Positions 19,574 to 28,432 are shown, numbered from the stretch's first letter. The stretch is 64,000 nt of DNA from Streptomyces sp. DSM 15324 (GCF_001514285.1 NZ_KQ949031.1:62001-126000); one strand, 5' to 3'. Translations and numbers: made by a program. Notes: a model not told the origin generated them from the letters alone.

Positions 19574-20647
19574 GTGAGCACCAGCCCGGCCGGCGGAACG
19601 GTCCTGGTCACCGGAGGCAGCGGCTTCGTCGCGGCGCACTTGGTGCGGCAGCTCCTCGAGCGCGGCTACCGGGTGCGTACGACGGTCCGCGATACGGCGA
19701 ACACGGCCAAGCTCGCTCCGTTGCGCGCCCTCCAGGACGCCCACCCCGGCCGGCTCGACCTCTTCGAGGCGGACCTGCTGCGGGAGGGCTCCTTCGACGA
19801 GCCGGCGAAGGGCTGCACGATCGTCTTCCACGTGGCCTCGCCCTTCCTGATGCCGGAGAGGATCAAGGACGGACAGCGGGACGTCGTCGACCCGGCGCTG
19901 CACGGCACCCGCAACGTCGTCGGGGCCGTGGACCGCGCCCCGACGGTGGAACGCCTGGTGTTCACCTCCACGGTGGGTGCGATCTTCGGCGCCTACGCGG
20001 ACGTCGACCGCATGGACGGCCGGGTCCTGACGGAGAAGTACGTCAACACCACCAGCACGGTGGAGAACAACCCGTACCACTACGCCAAGACCGTGGCGGA
20101 GCGGGCCGCCTGGGACGCCGAGGCCGCGCAGAGCCGCTGGCGGATGGTCTGCCTCAACCCCGGGCTGATCCTCGGCCCCTCCCTCACGCCCGCCTCCGAC
20201 TCGGGCAGCCTGTTCCTCCTCGACGAGCTGTTCAAGGGCTACTTCTTCTACGGCGCCCCCGACTTCAGCTTCACCACGGTCGACGTCCGGGACGTGGCCG
20301 CCGCCCATGTGGCCGCCGCAGAAAGGCCGGACGCCCACGGCCGGTACATCCTCGCGGCGGAGGAGATGACGTCCTTCCACCAGATGGCGCGGCTGCTCCG
20401 CAGGCACCACCCGCGCGATCCGCGCCTGCCCCGCACCGCCCTGCCGCACTGGCCGGTCCGCATCCTGGGCCCCGCCTTCGGTCTCTCCCAGGACTACATC
20501 CGGGGGCACCTCGGTATCCGGTTCCGCGTCGACAACCGCCGGAGCACCGAGGAACTGGGCCTCACCTACCGCCCGATCGAGGAGACCCTCGTGGACCACC
20601 ACCGGTCCTGGAGCGAACAGCGCCGCCGCCGGCCGGCCGTCCCCTAG
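19574..20647 (+). CDS. Extended SDR, dihydroflavonol reductase-like
   Basis: 357 aa from a GTG at 19574 with GAGGGGAG 6 nt upstream. The NAD(P) motif VTGGSGFVAAHLV starts at residue 13, VRTTVRD marks the cofactor-specificity strand, STVGAIFG holds the catalytic Ser/Thr strand, and YHYAKTVAE supplies YxxxK. These are the hallmarks of DFR-like or 3-beta-HSD-like extended SDRs. It reduces or epimerises a small carbonyl substrate that cannot be named. It begins 11 bp after the acyltransferase and is probably co-transcribed with the lipid genes, though no link is obvious. Confidence 0.82.
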   Translation: MSTSPAGGTVLVTGGSGFVAAHLVRQLLERGYRVRTTVRDTANTAKLAPLRALQDAHPGRLDLFEADLLREGSFDEPAKGCTIVFHVASPFLMPERIKDGQRDVVDPALHGTRNVVGAVDRAPTVERLVFTSTVGAIFGAYADVDRMDGRVLTEKYVNTTSTVENNPYHYAKTVAERAAWDAEAAQSRWRMVCLNPGLILGPSLTPASDSGSLFLLDELFKGYFFYGAPDFSFTTVDVRDVAAAHVAAAERPDAHGRYILAAEEMTSFHQMARLLRRHHPRDPRLPRTALPHWPVRILGPAFGLSQDYIRGHLGIRFRVDNRRSTEELGLTYRPIEETLVDHHRSWSEQRRRRPAVP

Positions 20648-20657
20648 GCACCGACGC

Positions 20658-21671
20658 TCACCCGGTGTTCCTCGCCCGGTGCACGATCCCGGCCAGCCGC
20701 CGGTGGGAGTCCAGCAGCGCCGTACGGTCGTACGTGCTGGTGGTGACGAGGATCTCCTGTGCGCCGGTCTCCTGGAGCAGGGTGTCCAGCTCGTGCGTCA
20801 CCTGTTCCTCGGTGCCGGCGATATGGCCGGTCAGGCCCCGCTCGTAGAAGCCACGTTCCTTCGCGGTCATCGTGCGGGTCTCCACCGACTCGGCGGGCGG
20901 GAGCGGCGGGAAGGTCCCGTGGGTGCGGGAGTACGCCATCGACCAGGCCTCCGGGACCAGCAGCCGCCGGGCCTCCTCGGGGCTCGCGGCCACAGCGACC
21001 GTGCCGGAGACGACGACGTACGGCTCGGACGCCCAGGGGGAGGGGCAGAAGCGCGCACGGTAGGTGTCGATGCCGCGCCGCATCCTCTCGCGGTCCCTGA
21101 GGTCGCCGATCACCAGGGGCAGGCCCGCGCGGGCCGCGATCGTCGCGCCCTCGCCCAGGGCCAGCACGAACGGCGGCACCGTCAGCCCCTCGGCGGGGTA
21201 GGCGTGCACCCGGGTCGGCGAGGTGCCCCCGAACCAGCCCAGGAGCTCCGCGAGCTGGGTGGCGAAGTCGTCGGCGTCGTCCTTGTCGCGGCCGAGCGTC
21301 TTGCGTACCCCGTCGGTGAAGCCCACCGAGCGGCCCAGGCCCATGTCGATCCGCCCCGGGAAGAGCGACTCCAGGACCCCGAACTGCTCGGCGACGACCA
21401 GGGGCCGGTGGTTGGGCAGCATCACCCCGCCGGTGCCGACCCGGATGGTGCGGGTCGCTCCCGCGACGGCGGCCGCGAGGACGGTGGGCGCGGAGCCCGC
21501 GACACCGGGGACACCGTGGTGCTCCGAGACCCAGAAGCGGTGGAAGCCGAGCCGCTCGGCCTCCCGAGCCAGCGCCACGGTGTCCCGCAGCGCCTGTGCC
21601 GCGGTGTGCCCCTCCCGGATCCGGGACCGATCGAGGACGGAGAAGCGGGCCGGAGCGATCGCGGAACTCAT
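20658..21671 (-). CDS. LLM-class (luciferase-like) flavin-dependent oxidoreductase
   Basis: 337 aa from the ATG at 21671; the frame continues upstream only through repeat sequence. It has the group motif FHRFWVSEHHGVPGVAGSAP and GGVMLPNHRPLVVAEQFGVL, typical of the TIM-barrel luciferase-like family (MsnO8-type). It uses FMNH2 or F420 and a small substrate that is not predictable. It converges on the SDR with 10 bp between stops. Upstream lies a 230-bp repeat-rich stretch shared with the divergent HAD gene. Confidence 0.85.
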   Translation of the reverse strand: MSSAIAPARFSVLDRSRIREGHTAAQALRDTVALAREAERLGFHRFWVSEHHGVPGVAGSAPTVLAAAVAGATRTIRVGTGGVMLPNHRPLVVAEQFGVLESLFPGRIDMGLGRSVGFTDGVRKTLGRDKDDADDFATQLAELLGWFGGTSPTRVHAYPAEGLTVPPFVLALGEGATIAARAGLPLVIGDLRDRERMRRGIDTYRARFCPSPWASEPYVVVSGTVAVAASPEEARRLLVPEAWSMAYSRTHGTFPPLPPAESVETRTMTAKERGFYERGLTGHIAGTEEQVTHELDTLLQETGAQEILVTTSTYDRTALLDSHRRLAGIVHRARNTG

Positions 21672-21739
21672 ACCCCGTTCAACACCTGACGTCCCACGGG
21701 ATTCCCACATCTCCCCACCGCCCGCTCCCCCAGAGCGAA

Positions 21740-21965
21740 GGCACCCCAACCGCACCACCCCAGCAGAGAAGCCCCGCCGGACAAGCCGCGCCGGTGCCGC
21801 CGGGCAAGCCGTGCCGGTGCCCGCCGGACAGGTCCCGCTGGGGAGGCCTCGCCGGGCAAGCCCCGTCGGGAAGCGTCTCCAGGAAACCCCCTCGGGAAGC
21901 CCAGGGAAGCCCCGTCGGAAGCCCCGTCGGATGCCCCGGTGGCCACGTTCCGGTGGGGAAGTTCC
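21740..21965. repeat. Degenerate short repeats in the divergent intergenic region
   Basis: Variants of AAGCCCCGTCGG and GCCGGTGCC recur about a dozen times over 220 bp between the luciferase-like gene and the HAD gene, including two adjacent near-identical GGAAGCCCCGTCGG copies near 21912-21940. All frames give only low-complexity Arg/Gly/Pro sequence, so I do not call a gene. Confidence 0.55.
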
Positions 21966-21981
21966 GGTGGAGAATGGGGGC

Positions 21982-22473
21982 GTGACCGACAGCAGTCGAC
22001 GGCCGATCGCCGTGTTCGATCTGGACAACACCCTCGCCGACACGGCCCACCGGCAGCGGTTCCTGGAGTGCAGGCCGCGCGACTGGGACGCGTTCTTCGC
22101 CGCCGCGCCCGCGGACCCGCCGATCCCCGAAGGTGTCGCCCTGGCGCGGGAGCAGGCCGAGGGGTGCGAGGTCGTCTACCTCACCGGCCGGCCGGAGCGC
22201 TGCCGGCGGGACACGCTCGCGTGGCTGGCCGCGCAGGGGCTGCCCGAGGGACGGGTGTACATGCGGCGCAACGACGACCGCAGGCCGGCCCGCCGCACCA
22301 AGCTGGAGATCCTGCGCCGGCTCGCCCGGTCGCGGGAGGTGCGGCTGCTGGTGGACGACGACGCGCTGGTGTGCCAGGACGCCGAACGGGCGGGATTCCG
22401 GGTCGTTCTCGCCCGCTGGAGCGCGCCGTCGCCGGAACTGCGCGAGGCGCAGGAGCGACAGGGCCGTACCTGA
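21982..22473 (+). CDS. HAD-superfamily phosphatase, polynucleotide-kinase-phosphatase-like
   Basis: 163 aa from the GTG at 21982. The nucleophile motif FDLDNTLAD (DxDxT, Asp13/Asp15) is followed by VVYLTGRPERCRRDTLAWL and the acidic pair VDDDALVCQDA, the three HAD catalytic motifs. The TGRP..CR-T pattern resembles the 3'-phosphatase part of T4-type polynucleotide kinase. It is likely a small cytosolic phosphatase; a nucleic-acid substrate is a guess. GGAG lies upstream. It converges with the dodecin gene. Confidence 0.8.
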   Translation: MTDSSRRPIAVFDLDNTLADTAHRQRFLECRPRDWDAFFAAAPADPPIPEGVALAREQAEGCEVVYLTGRPERCRRDTLAWLAAQGLPEGRVYMRRNDDRRPARRTKLEILRRLARSREVRLLVDDDALVCQDAERAGFRVVLARWSAPSPELREAQERQGRT

Positions 22474-22489
22474 TCCCGGACCGGTTCCG

Positions 22490-22705
22490 TCAGTCCGACT
22501 CGTCCAGGCGGAAGCCGACCTTCAGGCCCACCTGCCAGTGCGCGATCTCGCCGTTCTCGAGCTGGCCGCGCACCTGGGTGACCTCGAACCAGTCCAGGTT
22601 GTGCAGTGTCTGCGAGGCGCGGCCGATGCCGTTGCGGATGGCCTGGTCGACGCCGTCCGGCGAGGTGCCGACGATCTCCGTGACCCGGTAGGTGTGGTTC
22701 GACAT
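22490..22705 (-). CDS. Dodecin (flavin-binding dodecamer)
   Basis: 71 aa, the standard dodecin length. The sequence shows YRVTEIVGTSPDGVDQAI, then the helix ending HNLDWFEVTQVRG with Trp39, and HWQVGLKVGFRLD with the paired Trp57 and Gln58. Dodecins assemble into hollow 12-mers that store or buffer riboflavin, FMN or CoA. GAGGAG lies 7 nt before the ATG. It stands alone beside the polysaccharide locus and converges on the HAD gene. Confidence 0.9.
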   Translation of the reverse strand: MSNHTYRVTEIVGTSPDGVDQAIRNGIGRASQTLHNLDWFEVTQVRGQLENGEIAHWQVGLKVGFRLDESD

Positions 22706-22869
22706 CGGGTGCTCCTCTCGGCCGTGTCACTCCACCGTGCCCCAACCGGCGACGCACCGCCATGCCACGCCGCTCCACACAGGGCGATAAAAGCCTATTT
22801 TCTTACCCACACGGTGATATAAGGATCATGTGAGGAATGTGATCTGCGAGTGGGGGTTCGAAGGAAACC
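22706..22869. promoter_or_regulatory. A+T-rich promoter region of the polysaccharide locus
   Basis: In a genome this GC-rich, 22785-22850 stands out for several A+T runs (CGATAAAAGCC, TATTTTCTTA, GATATAAGGATC). GATATAAG near 22816-22823 could be a -10 element. AAGGAAAC forms the ribosome site just before 22870. Confidence 0.45.
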
Positions 22870-24342
22870 ATGCGCCGGTTCAGAATCGCGATGTCCCGGC
22901 AGGCGCCGATTCCCGTGGCGCGCCACCCCGTCCCGCGTGTGCGGACCCGGGCCCGCTGGTACGGCCCGTTCGCCGTCGCCGTCGACCTGGCCGCCGCGGC
23001 CCTGCCGGTCGCCGCGACCATCGTGGAGGTCCATGAGCCCCATCCCCTGCGGCTGGCGGCCGCCGCGGCCCTGCTGTGGCCGCTCATCGGGGTGGCGAGC
23101 AAGCGGTACACCCCCGCCGCCTGGGGCGACGGAGGCGGCCTGCGGGCCGTGGCCCGGGACTGGCTGGTCCTGGTCGGCGCCCTGGCCACGCTGCGGGTGG
23201 TCTGCGGACTGCAGAGCGTGCCCGCCGAGGCGTTCACCGCGCTCCTCCCCGCCCTGGTGGCCACGGGCGTCTGTCAGAAACTGATCCACCGTCATCTGCT
23301 CGCCGCCCGCCGCAACGCCCGCGCCCTGCGCCATGTGCTGGTCGTCGGCGAGGCCTCGGCCCTCGACGCCGTGGTCGGACAGCTCGCCCAGCGCACCGAC
23401 CACGAATACGTCATCGTCGGCGCCTGCCCGGTCGGCGAGGACGAGGTGACCTCGGGCGTCCCCGTGTGCGCGCAACTGACCCGCGAGGCACCCGAGACAC
23501 CCGACGCGGACGCCTCCGTCGTCCTCGGCGCGGCCGACGAACTCGGCGCCGACCTGGTCTTCGTGGCGCCCGGCCCGCACCTGGACGGCGAGCGGATGCG
23601 CCGGCTGTCCTGGGCGCTGCACGACCGGGGCCGCTCGCTCACGGTGCTGCCCGGCATCACCGACGTGGCCCGCCGCCGGGTGCGGCTGACCTCGGCGGCC
23701 GGGCTCACCCTGCTGCACATCGCCCCGCCGCTCCAGCGCGGTGCGCACGCCGCCGCCAAGACGGCGGTGGACCGGGCGGGCGCCCTGCTGCTGATCCTGC
23801 TGCTCTCGCCGCTGCTGCTCCTGCTGGCGCTGGCCGTCCGGCTCGGCTCGCCGGGCCCGGTCCTCTACCGCCAGACCAGGGTCGGCCGGCACGGCATGCG
23901 GTTCGCCATGTGGAAGTTCCGCACCATGGTGGTCGACGCGGACCGGCTCAAGGGCGGGCTGGAGCAGCAGAACGAGAACGACGGACACATGTTCAAGATG
24001 CGCCGCGACCCCCGGGTCACCCCGGTCGGACGCGTCCTGCGCCGCTACTCCCTGGACGAGCTGCCCCAGCTCTTCAACATCCTCTTCGGTCACATGTCCC
24101 TCGTGGGCCCGCGCCCGCCGCTGCCCGAGGAGGTCGTCAAGTACAACGGCGTCGAGATGCGCCGGCTCAACGTCCGGCCGGGCCTGACCGGACTGTGGCA
24201 GGTCAGCGGACGCTCGGACCTGTCCTGGCGGGAGACGGTCGCGCTCGACCTGCGCTACGTCGACAACTGGTCCCTGTCCGGCGACGTCAACGTGATGGCC
24301 CGCACCGTCCGCGCGGTCCTCAACGGCCAGGGCGCCTACTAG
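22870..24342 (+). CDS. Polyprenyl glycosylphosphotransferase (initiating sugar transferase)
   Basis: 490 aa. Hydrophobic N-terminal helices (about 32-140) are followed by a soluble nucleotide-binding-like domain, then one helix (about 302-325). The catalytic bacterial sugar transferase domain follows with MRFAMWKFRTMVVDAD, RDPRVTPVGRVLRRYSLDELPQL, SLVGPRPPLPEEV and RPGLTGLWQVSGRSD. This is a WcaJ/CpsE-type enzyme that moves a hexose-1-phosphate onto undecaprenyl phosphate at the inner membrane. It opens the locus and is followed by a strong terminator, so it may be made separately from the acetyltransferase. Confidence 0.92.
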   Translation: MRRFRIAMSRQAPIPVARHPVPRVRTRARWYGPFAVAVDLAAAALPVAATIVEVHEPHPLRLAAAAALLWPLIGVASKRYTPAAWGDGGGLRAVARDWLVLVGALATLRVVCGLQSVPAEAFTALLPALVATGVCQKLIHRHLLAARRNARALRHVLVVGEASALDAVVGQLAQRTDHEYVIVGACPVGEDEVTSGVPVCAQLTREAPETPDADASVVLGAADELGADLVFVAPGPHLDGERMRRLSWALHDRGRSLTVLPGITDVARRRVRLTSAAGLTLLHIAPPLQRGAHAAAKTAVDRAGALLLILLLSPLLLLLALAVRLGSPGPVLYRQTRVGRHGMRFAMWKFRTMVVDADRLKGGLEQQNENDGHMFKMRRDPRVTPVGRVLRRYSLDELPQLFNILFGHMSLVGPRPPLPEEVVKYNGVEMRRLNVRPGLTGLWQVSGRSDLSWRETVALDLRYVDNWSLSGDVNVMARTVRAVLNGQGAY

Positions 24343-24378
24343 GCCGGGCCCTCCTCCTCGGTGAGGACGCGAGGACCG

Positions 24379-24412
24379 AAGCGGCCCCCGGGTTCCGGCC
24401 CGGGGGCCGCTT
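24379..24412 (+). terminator. Terminator after the priming transferase
   Basis: A perfect 14-bp stem (AAGCGGCCCCCGGG and its complement) with a 6-nt loop, 37 bp past the stop codon. It could also act as a partial attenuator for the two genes downstream. Confidence 0.8.
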
Positions 24413-24489
24413 CCGCCATCCGGGCAGGTCTGCCGCCAACACGCGGCCGGCACGGGACCTTCGCCCCCGCCGCCGGGAAGGATCGCGTC

Positions 24490-25056
24490 ATGGTACAGAC
24501 CACTTCCGTCGCGGACCCGGCGCACCGGCCCGTCGTGGACCGCCGGCTGCGCGGCTTCACCGGAGCCGGATACGACAAGGGCCGCCCCCCGCTGGTGCAG
24601 GCCGCCTGGTACGCCGCCCAGCATCTGCTGTTCACCCAGTGGTGGTTCCCCGCCCGCTGGCGGCCGCCGCTGCTGCGCGCCTTCGGCGCCCGGGTCGGCC
24701 GGCGGGTGCTGATCCGGCGCGGCGTGCGTGTCCACTGGCCGTGGAAACTGGACGTCGGCGACGACGTCTGGATCGGCGAGGACGCCTGGATCCTCAACCT
24801 CGAACCGGTCACCATCGGCCACGACTGCTGTGTCTCGCAGAGCGCCCTGCTGTGCACCGGCAGCCACCGCCGCCGCAGCGCCACCTTCGAGTTCGACAAC
24901 GGCCCCATCCGGCTGGAGCCGGGCAGCTGGGTCGCGGCCCGAGCGGTCGTGCTGCGCGGGGTCACCGTGGGCCGGGGCGCCGTGGTGGGCGCGGGCGCCG
25001 TCGCCCACCAGGACGTGCCGCGGGACGCGGTCCTGACCGCGGGAGGCCGGGCATGA
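24490..25056 (+). CDS. WcaF-like sugar O-acetyltransferase (left-handed beta-helix)
   Basis: 188 aa. The hexapeptide-repeat pattern is visible in RVLIRRGVRVHWPWKLDVGDDVWIGEDAWI split over several strands, then VTIGHDCCVSQSALL and VTVGRGAVVGAGAV. It resembles colanic-acid acetyltransferase WcaF and would acetylate a sugar of the repeat unit using acetyl-CoA. It starts with an ATG after GGAAGG. Its stop overlaps the following glycosyltransferase start (ATGA), so the pair is translationally coupled. Confidence 0.85.
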   Translation: MVQTTSVADPAHRPVVDRRLRGFTGAGYDKGRPPLVQAAWYAAQHLLFTQWWFPARWRPPLLRAFGARVGRRVLIRRGVRVHWPWKLDVGDDVWIGEDAWILNLEPVTIGHDCCVSQSALLCTGSHRRRSATFEFDNGPIRLEPGSWVAARAVVLRGVTVGRGAVVGAGAVAHQDVPRDAVLTAGGRA

Positions 25057-26171
25057 GAATCGTCCACGTGGTCACCCTCGTCAGCGACGACGGGGCCTTC
25101 GGCGGTCCGACGAGCGTCGCGGCAGCGCAGCTCGAGGAGCTGGCCGCCCGCGGCCACGACGTCCGGCTGGTGTCGCTGTGGCGGGGCGCGGCGCCCGCCC
25201 CGGGGCGGGTCGGAGCCGTCCCGTTCGTCTCCCGCCCGGCCTGGCGGTTCGTGCCGGGCCGTGGCTGCCTCGGGCTCATGCACCCGCTGCTCCTGGCGGA
25301 CCTGTGGCGCGCGACGGGCCGCGCCGACGTCGTGCACCTGCACGCCGGCCGCGACCTCGTCTCCCTCGCCGCGCTCGCCGTGGCCCGGCTGCGCGGCACG
25401 GACTACGTCACCCAGACCCACGGCATGGTCGAGCCCCGCACCGCCGCCGTGGCGCGGGTCTTCGACCGGCTGTTCGTGCCCTTGCTGCGCGGCGCCCGCG
25501 CCTGTCTCGTGCTCACCGAGCGGGAGCGCCGCGAACTGACCGCCGTCCTGGGTCCGGACGGCCCGCCGCTGCTCGACCTGCCCAACGGGCTGCGCGTGTC
25601 CGACGCGGGCCGCCACACCGCCGGGGTGCGCAGCGGCCACGAGGTGGTCTTCCTGGCCAGACTGCACCCGCGCAAACGCCCCGAGGCGTTCGTGGAGATG
25701 GCCGCCCTGGTCCACAAGGAGTCGGGCGACGCCCGCTTCACGCTCTACGGCGCCGACGAGGGCTCGCTGCCCGCGGTGCGCCGGCTGATCGAGGACCGGG
25801 GGATCGGCGACGTCGTCTCCTACGGTGGTGCGCTCGACCATGCGGCGGCCCTGGCGGCCTACCGCAAGGCCGCGGTGTACGTCCTGCCGAGCGTGCGGGA
25901 GCCGTTCCCGATGACGGTCCTGGAGGCGCTCGCCGAGGGGACCCCGGTCGTGTGCACGGACAGCAGCGGCATCGCGGCCGAACTGGCCCGCAGGGAAGCG
26001 GCGTTGGTCACCGACGGGAGTCCGTCGGCGCTGGCCGACGCGGTGGGCCGGCTGCTCGCCGACCCGGAGCTGCGCGACCGGCTCGCCGCGGCCGGCCGGC
26101 GGGCGATCGACGAGGTCTTCTCCATCCGCGCGGTGGTGGACCGGCTGGAGAAGCTGTACCGGAAGGGGTGA
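25053..26171 (+). CDS. GT4-family glycosyltransferase
   Basis: 372 aa. A GT-B fold: the N-terminal Rossmann half starts IVHVVTLVSDDGAFGGPTSVA with the GG acceptor loop, and the C-terminal half has VVFLARLHPRKRPE, VSYGGAL and the donor-site block VLPSVREPFPMTVLEALAEG with the EX7E pattern. It adds a sugar to the lipid-linked repeat. Coupled to the acetyltransferase by a 4-bp overlap and ended by a shared hairpin with the convergent glycosyltransferase. Confidence 0.9.
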   Translation: MRIVHVVTLVSDDGAFGGPTSVAAAQLEELAARGHDVRLVSLWRGAAPAPGRVGAVPFVSRPAWRFVPGRGCLGLMHPLLLADLWRATGRADVVHLHAGRDLVSLAALAVARLRGTDYVTQTHGMVEPRTAAVARVFDRLFVPLLRGARACLVLTERERRELTAVLGPDGPPLLDLPNGLRVSDAGRHTAGVRSGHEVVFLARLHPRKRPEAFVEMAALVHKESGDARFTLYGADEGSLPAVRRLIEDRGIGDVVSYGGALDHAAALAAYRKAAVYVLPSVREPFPMTVLEALAEGTPVVCTDSSGIAAELARREAALVTDGSPSALADAVGRLLADPELRDRLAAAGRRAIDEVFSIRAVVDRLEKLYRKG

Positions 26172-26176
26172 CGCGA

Positions 26177-26207
26177 GCGGTTCGGCCGCCGGGTGCGGCC
26201 GAACCGC
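26177..26207. terminator. Bidirectional terminator between two glycosyltransferase genes
   Basis: A perfect 13-bp stem, GCGGTTCGGCCGC with its complement, and a 5-nt loop, placed between the two convergent stops. Confidence 0.85.
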
Positions 26208-26214
26208 CGCCCGT

Positions 26215-27414
26215 TCAGCGCCGCCGCGCGCGGCTCGCCGTACGGAGGATGTCCTCGAAGCGCGAGGCGCAGTCCTCCAGGGCGAACTCCCGCTCGGCCA
26301 GGGCCCGGCTCTCCTTGCCCAGCGACTCCGCGCGCGCCGGGTCGGAGAGGACCTCCCGCGCCCAGGAGACGGCCTCGTCGAGCGCGCCCTCCTCCGGCGG
26401 GAACACCGCCGACCCCGCCCGGTGCAGCAGCCGCGCCGCCAGGTTGGTGGCCGGCATCAGCCCGAGCACGGGACGTCCGGCGCACAGGTACGACAGGGTC
26501 TTCGACGGTACCGAGAACTCCCCGGCGTCCGCGCCCAGCAGCACCACGAGGAGATCGCCCGAGCCCAGCACCTCGGGCAGCCGCCCGTAGGGCTGGAAGG
26601 GCAGCAGGGTCAGATCGACGCCCCGCTCGGCCGCCGCCCGGCGCAGCACCGGCACCGCGGGGCCGTCGTTGACGACGACCAGCCGTACCGGGGTGCCCCG
26701 CGCGCCCAGCCGCTCGGCGAGCAGCACCAGCAGCTCGGGATTGTGCTTCAGGCCGAGCGTGCCGGAGTACAGCACCGTCCGCACCCCGTCCAGGCCGTGC
26801 TCGGCCGACCAGGCGTTGGCCCGGTCGACCGGCACGATCTCGTCCAGCGGCGCCCAGTTGGGGATGACGGTGACCTTGCCGGCCGTGCCCCACTCGCGGT
26901 GCACGCGCAGGAACGACTCGGCGATCACCACGACGGCCGCGGCCTGCCGCGCCGACCACTTCTCGCCGGCGCCGAAGACCTTCGCGGCGATGCCCATGGA
27001 CCGGGCGACCTTCTCGGCGGCGAAGCTCTTCATCGCCACGGCCGTCACGTCCTGGTGCCACAGCACCCAGGGGACGCCCATCCGCCGCAGGACGCCCGCC
27101 GCGACCACGAGCACCGGGATCGGCATGTTCGACAGCAGCGCCACGTCGGGCTTCTCCCGCCGTACCTGCCGGGCCAGTTCGAGGCCCAGCAGGGTCTCCT
27201 GGCGCAGCCGGCGGACGTAGGCGTCCTTGCGCAGCGCGGTGCCGTCGCCGATGGTGACGAAGCGCAGCCCGGGGGTGTCCCCGGCGAGGTTGCCCTTGCC
27301 GGAGACGTAGGCCGTGCACGTCGAGTGGACGACGTCGTGACCGCGGCGCGCCAGTTCACGGCTGAGCTGGGCCTGGAAGGGGTGGCCGCTGTAGTCGTGG
27401 ACGAGGATCCTCAT
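26215..27414 (-). CDS. WbuB-like glycosyltransferase (GT4)
   Basis: 399 aa. GT-B enzyme of the WbuB type: ILVHDYSGHPFQAQLSREL at the start, HQDVTAVAMKSF, IPNWAPLDEI and the donor-site region VPSKTLSYLCAGRPVLGLMP. WbuB family members often transfer a fucose- or N-acetylfucosamine-type sugar. It lies 31 bp after the epimerase on the minus strand, so the epimerase and this transferase probably form a two-gene operon. Inference: it may use the GDP-sugar made by the epimerase. Confidence 0.88.
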   Translation of the reverse strand: MRILVHDYSGHPFQAQLSRELARRGHDVVHSTCTAYVSGKGNLAGDTPGLRFVTIGDGTALRKDAYVRRLRQETLLGLELARQVRREKPDVALLSNMPIPVLVVAAGVLRRMGVPWVLWHQDVTAVAMKSFAAEKVARSMGIAAKVFGAGEKWSARQAAAVVVIAESFLRVHREWGTAGKVTVIPNWAPLDEIVPVDRANAWSAEHGLDGVRTVLYSGTLGLKHNPELLVLLAERLGARGTPVRLVVVNDGPAVPVLRRAAAERGVDLTLLPFQPYGRLPEVLGSGDLLVVLLGADAGEFSVPSKTLSYLCAGRPVLGLMPATNLAARLLHRAGSAVFPPEEGALDEAVSWAREVLSDPARAESLGKESRALAEREFALEDCASRFEDILRTASRARRR

Positions 27415-27445
27415 GGGTTCACCGCCTCCTCTGCTCGCCCGCGGC

Positions 27446-28426
27446 TCACTGCTGGGAGCGCTTGACCTGGTCGTAGACCCAGGCGTAGGTCGTCTCCAGG
27501 CCGTCGAGCAGGGGCACCGACGGCTCCCAGCCGTGGATCTCCTGGATCAGGGTGTTGTCGGAGTTGCGGCCGCGCACACCCTGCGGGGCGTCCAGGCGGT
27601 ACGCGCGCTCGCAGCGGACACCGGCGATCTCCTCGACGAGGTCGACGAGCTGGTTGATGGTGACGAGCTCCGAGGAGCCGAGGTTGACGGGGATCCCGCT
27701 GTCGCCGTTCAGGATCATCTGGCTGCCGTGCACGCAGTCGTCGATGTACATGAACGAACGGCTCTGGAGTCCGTCGCCCCAGATCTCGATCCGGTGGTCG
27801 CCGCTGAGGACCGCCTCGGCCACCTTGCGGCAGACCGCGGCCGGCGCCTTCTCCCGGCCGCCGGTCCAGGTGCCGTGCGGGCCGTACACGTTGTGGTAGC
27901 GGGCCACGCGGGTGACGAAGCCGTAGTCCTCGGCGTAGTGCCGGCACATGCGCTCGGAGAACAGCTTCTCCCAGCCGTAGCCGTCCTCGGGCTGCGCCGG
28001 GTAGGCGTCCTCCTCCTTGAGGGCGGTGAGGGCCGGGTCGGTCTGCTTGCCGGCGGCGTACACGCAGGCGGAGGAGGAGTAGAAGTAGCGCTCCACACCG
28101 GCCTCGTGGGCCGCCTGGAGCATGTGGGTGCTGGTGAGCACCGACATCATGCAGGCGGCCTTGTTGTTCTCGATGAAGCCCATGCCGCCCATGTCGGCGG
28201 CCAGCATGTACACCTGGCGCGCGCCCCGGACGCCCGCCCTGGCGCTGTCCAGGAGCGAGAGGTCGGCGACCACGTTCTCGGCGTCGGGGTGGACCTGGTA
28301 CCAGTCCTGGCGCGGCTTGATGTCGACGGAGCGGACGGTCAGTCCCTGGGCGAGAAGGTCGCCCACCAGATGACCGCCGATGAAGCCCCCGCCCCCGGCG
28401 ACGACGACGTCTACCTGCTGGCTCAT
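27446..28426 (-). CDS. GDP-mannose 3,5-epimerase homologue (extended SDR)
   Basis: 326 aa from the ATG at 28426, which has GAGGAG 7 nt upstream; a GTG two codons earlier is possible. The Rossmann motif GGGGFIGGHL, AADMGGMGFIENN, YSSSACVY, YGWEK, YGPHGTWTGGREKAPAA, WGDGLQSRSFMYIDDC and GVRGRNSDN together match plant GDP-mannose 3,5-epimerase (GME). GME forms GDP-L-galactose and GDP-L-gulose from GDP-mannose; a bacterial relative works in bleomycin sugar synthesis. Here it should supply an L-hexose to the surface polysaccharide. I identify the family firmly; the exact product is inferred. Confidence 0.85.
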   Translation of the reverse strand: MSQQVDVVVAGGGGFIGGHLVGDLLAQGLTVRSVDIKPRQDWYQVHPDAENVVADLSLLDSARAGVRGARQVYMLAADMGGMGFIENNKAACMMSVLTSTHMLQAAHEAGVERYFYSSSACVYAAGKQTDPALTALKEEDAYPAQPEDGYGWEKLFSERMCRHYAEDYGFVTRVARYHNVYGPHGTWTGGREKAPAAVCRKVAEAVLSGDHRIEIWGDGLQSRSFMYIDDCVHGSQMILNGDSGIPVNLGSSELVTINQLVDLVEEIAGVRCERAYRLDAPQGVRGRNSDNTLIQEIHGWEPSVPLLDGLETTYAWVYDQVKRSQQ

Positions 28427-28432
28427 ACACAA

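Noticed and set aside
26422..27465. Plus-strand ORF opposite the WbuB-like glycosyltransferase
   Set aside because: Antisense shadow, no recognisable fold, and the opposite frame has all glycosyltransferase motifs.
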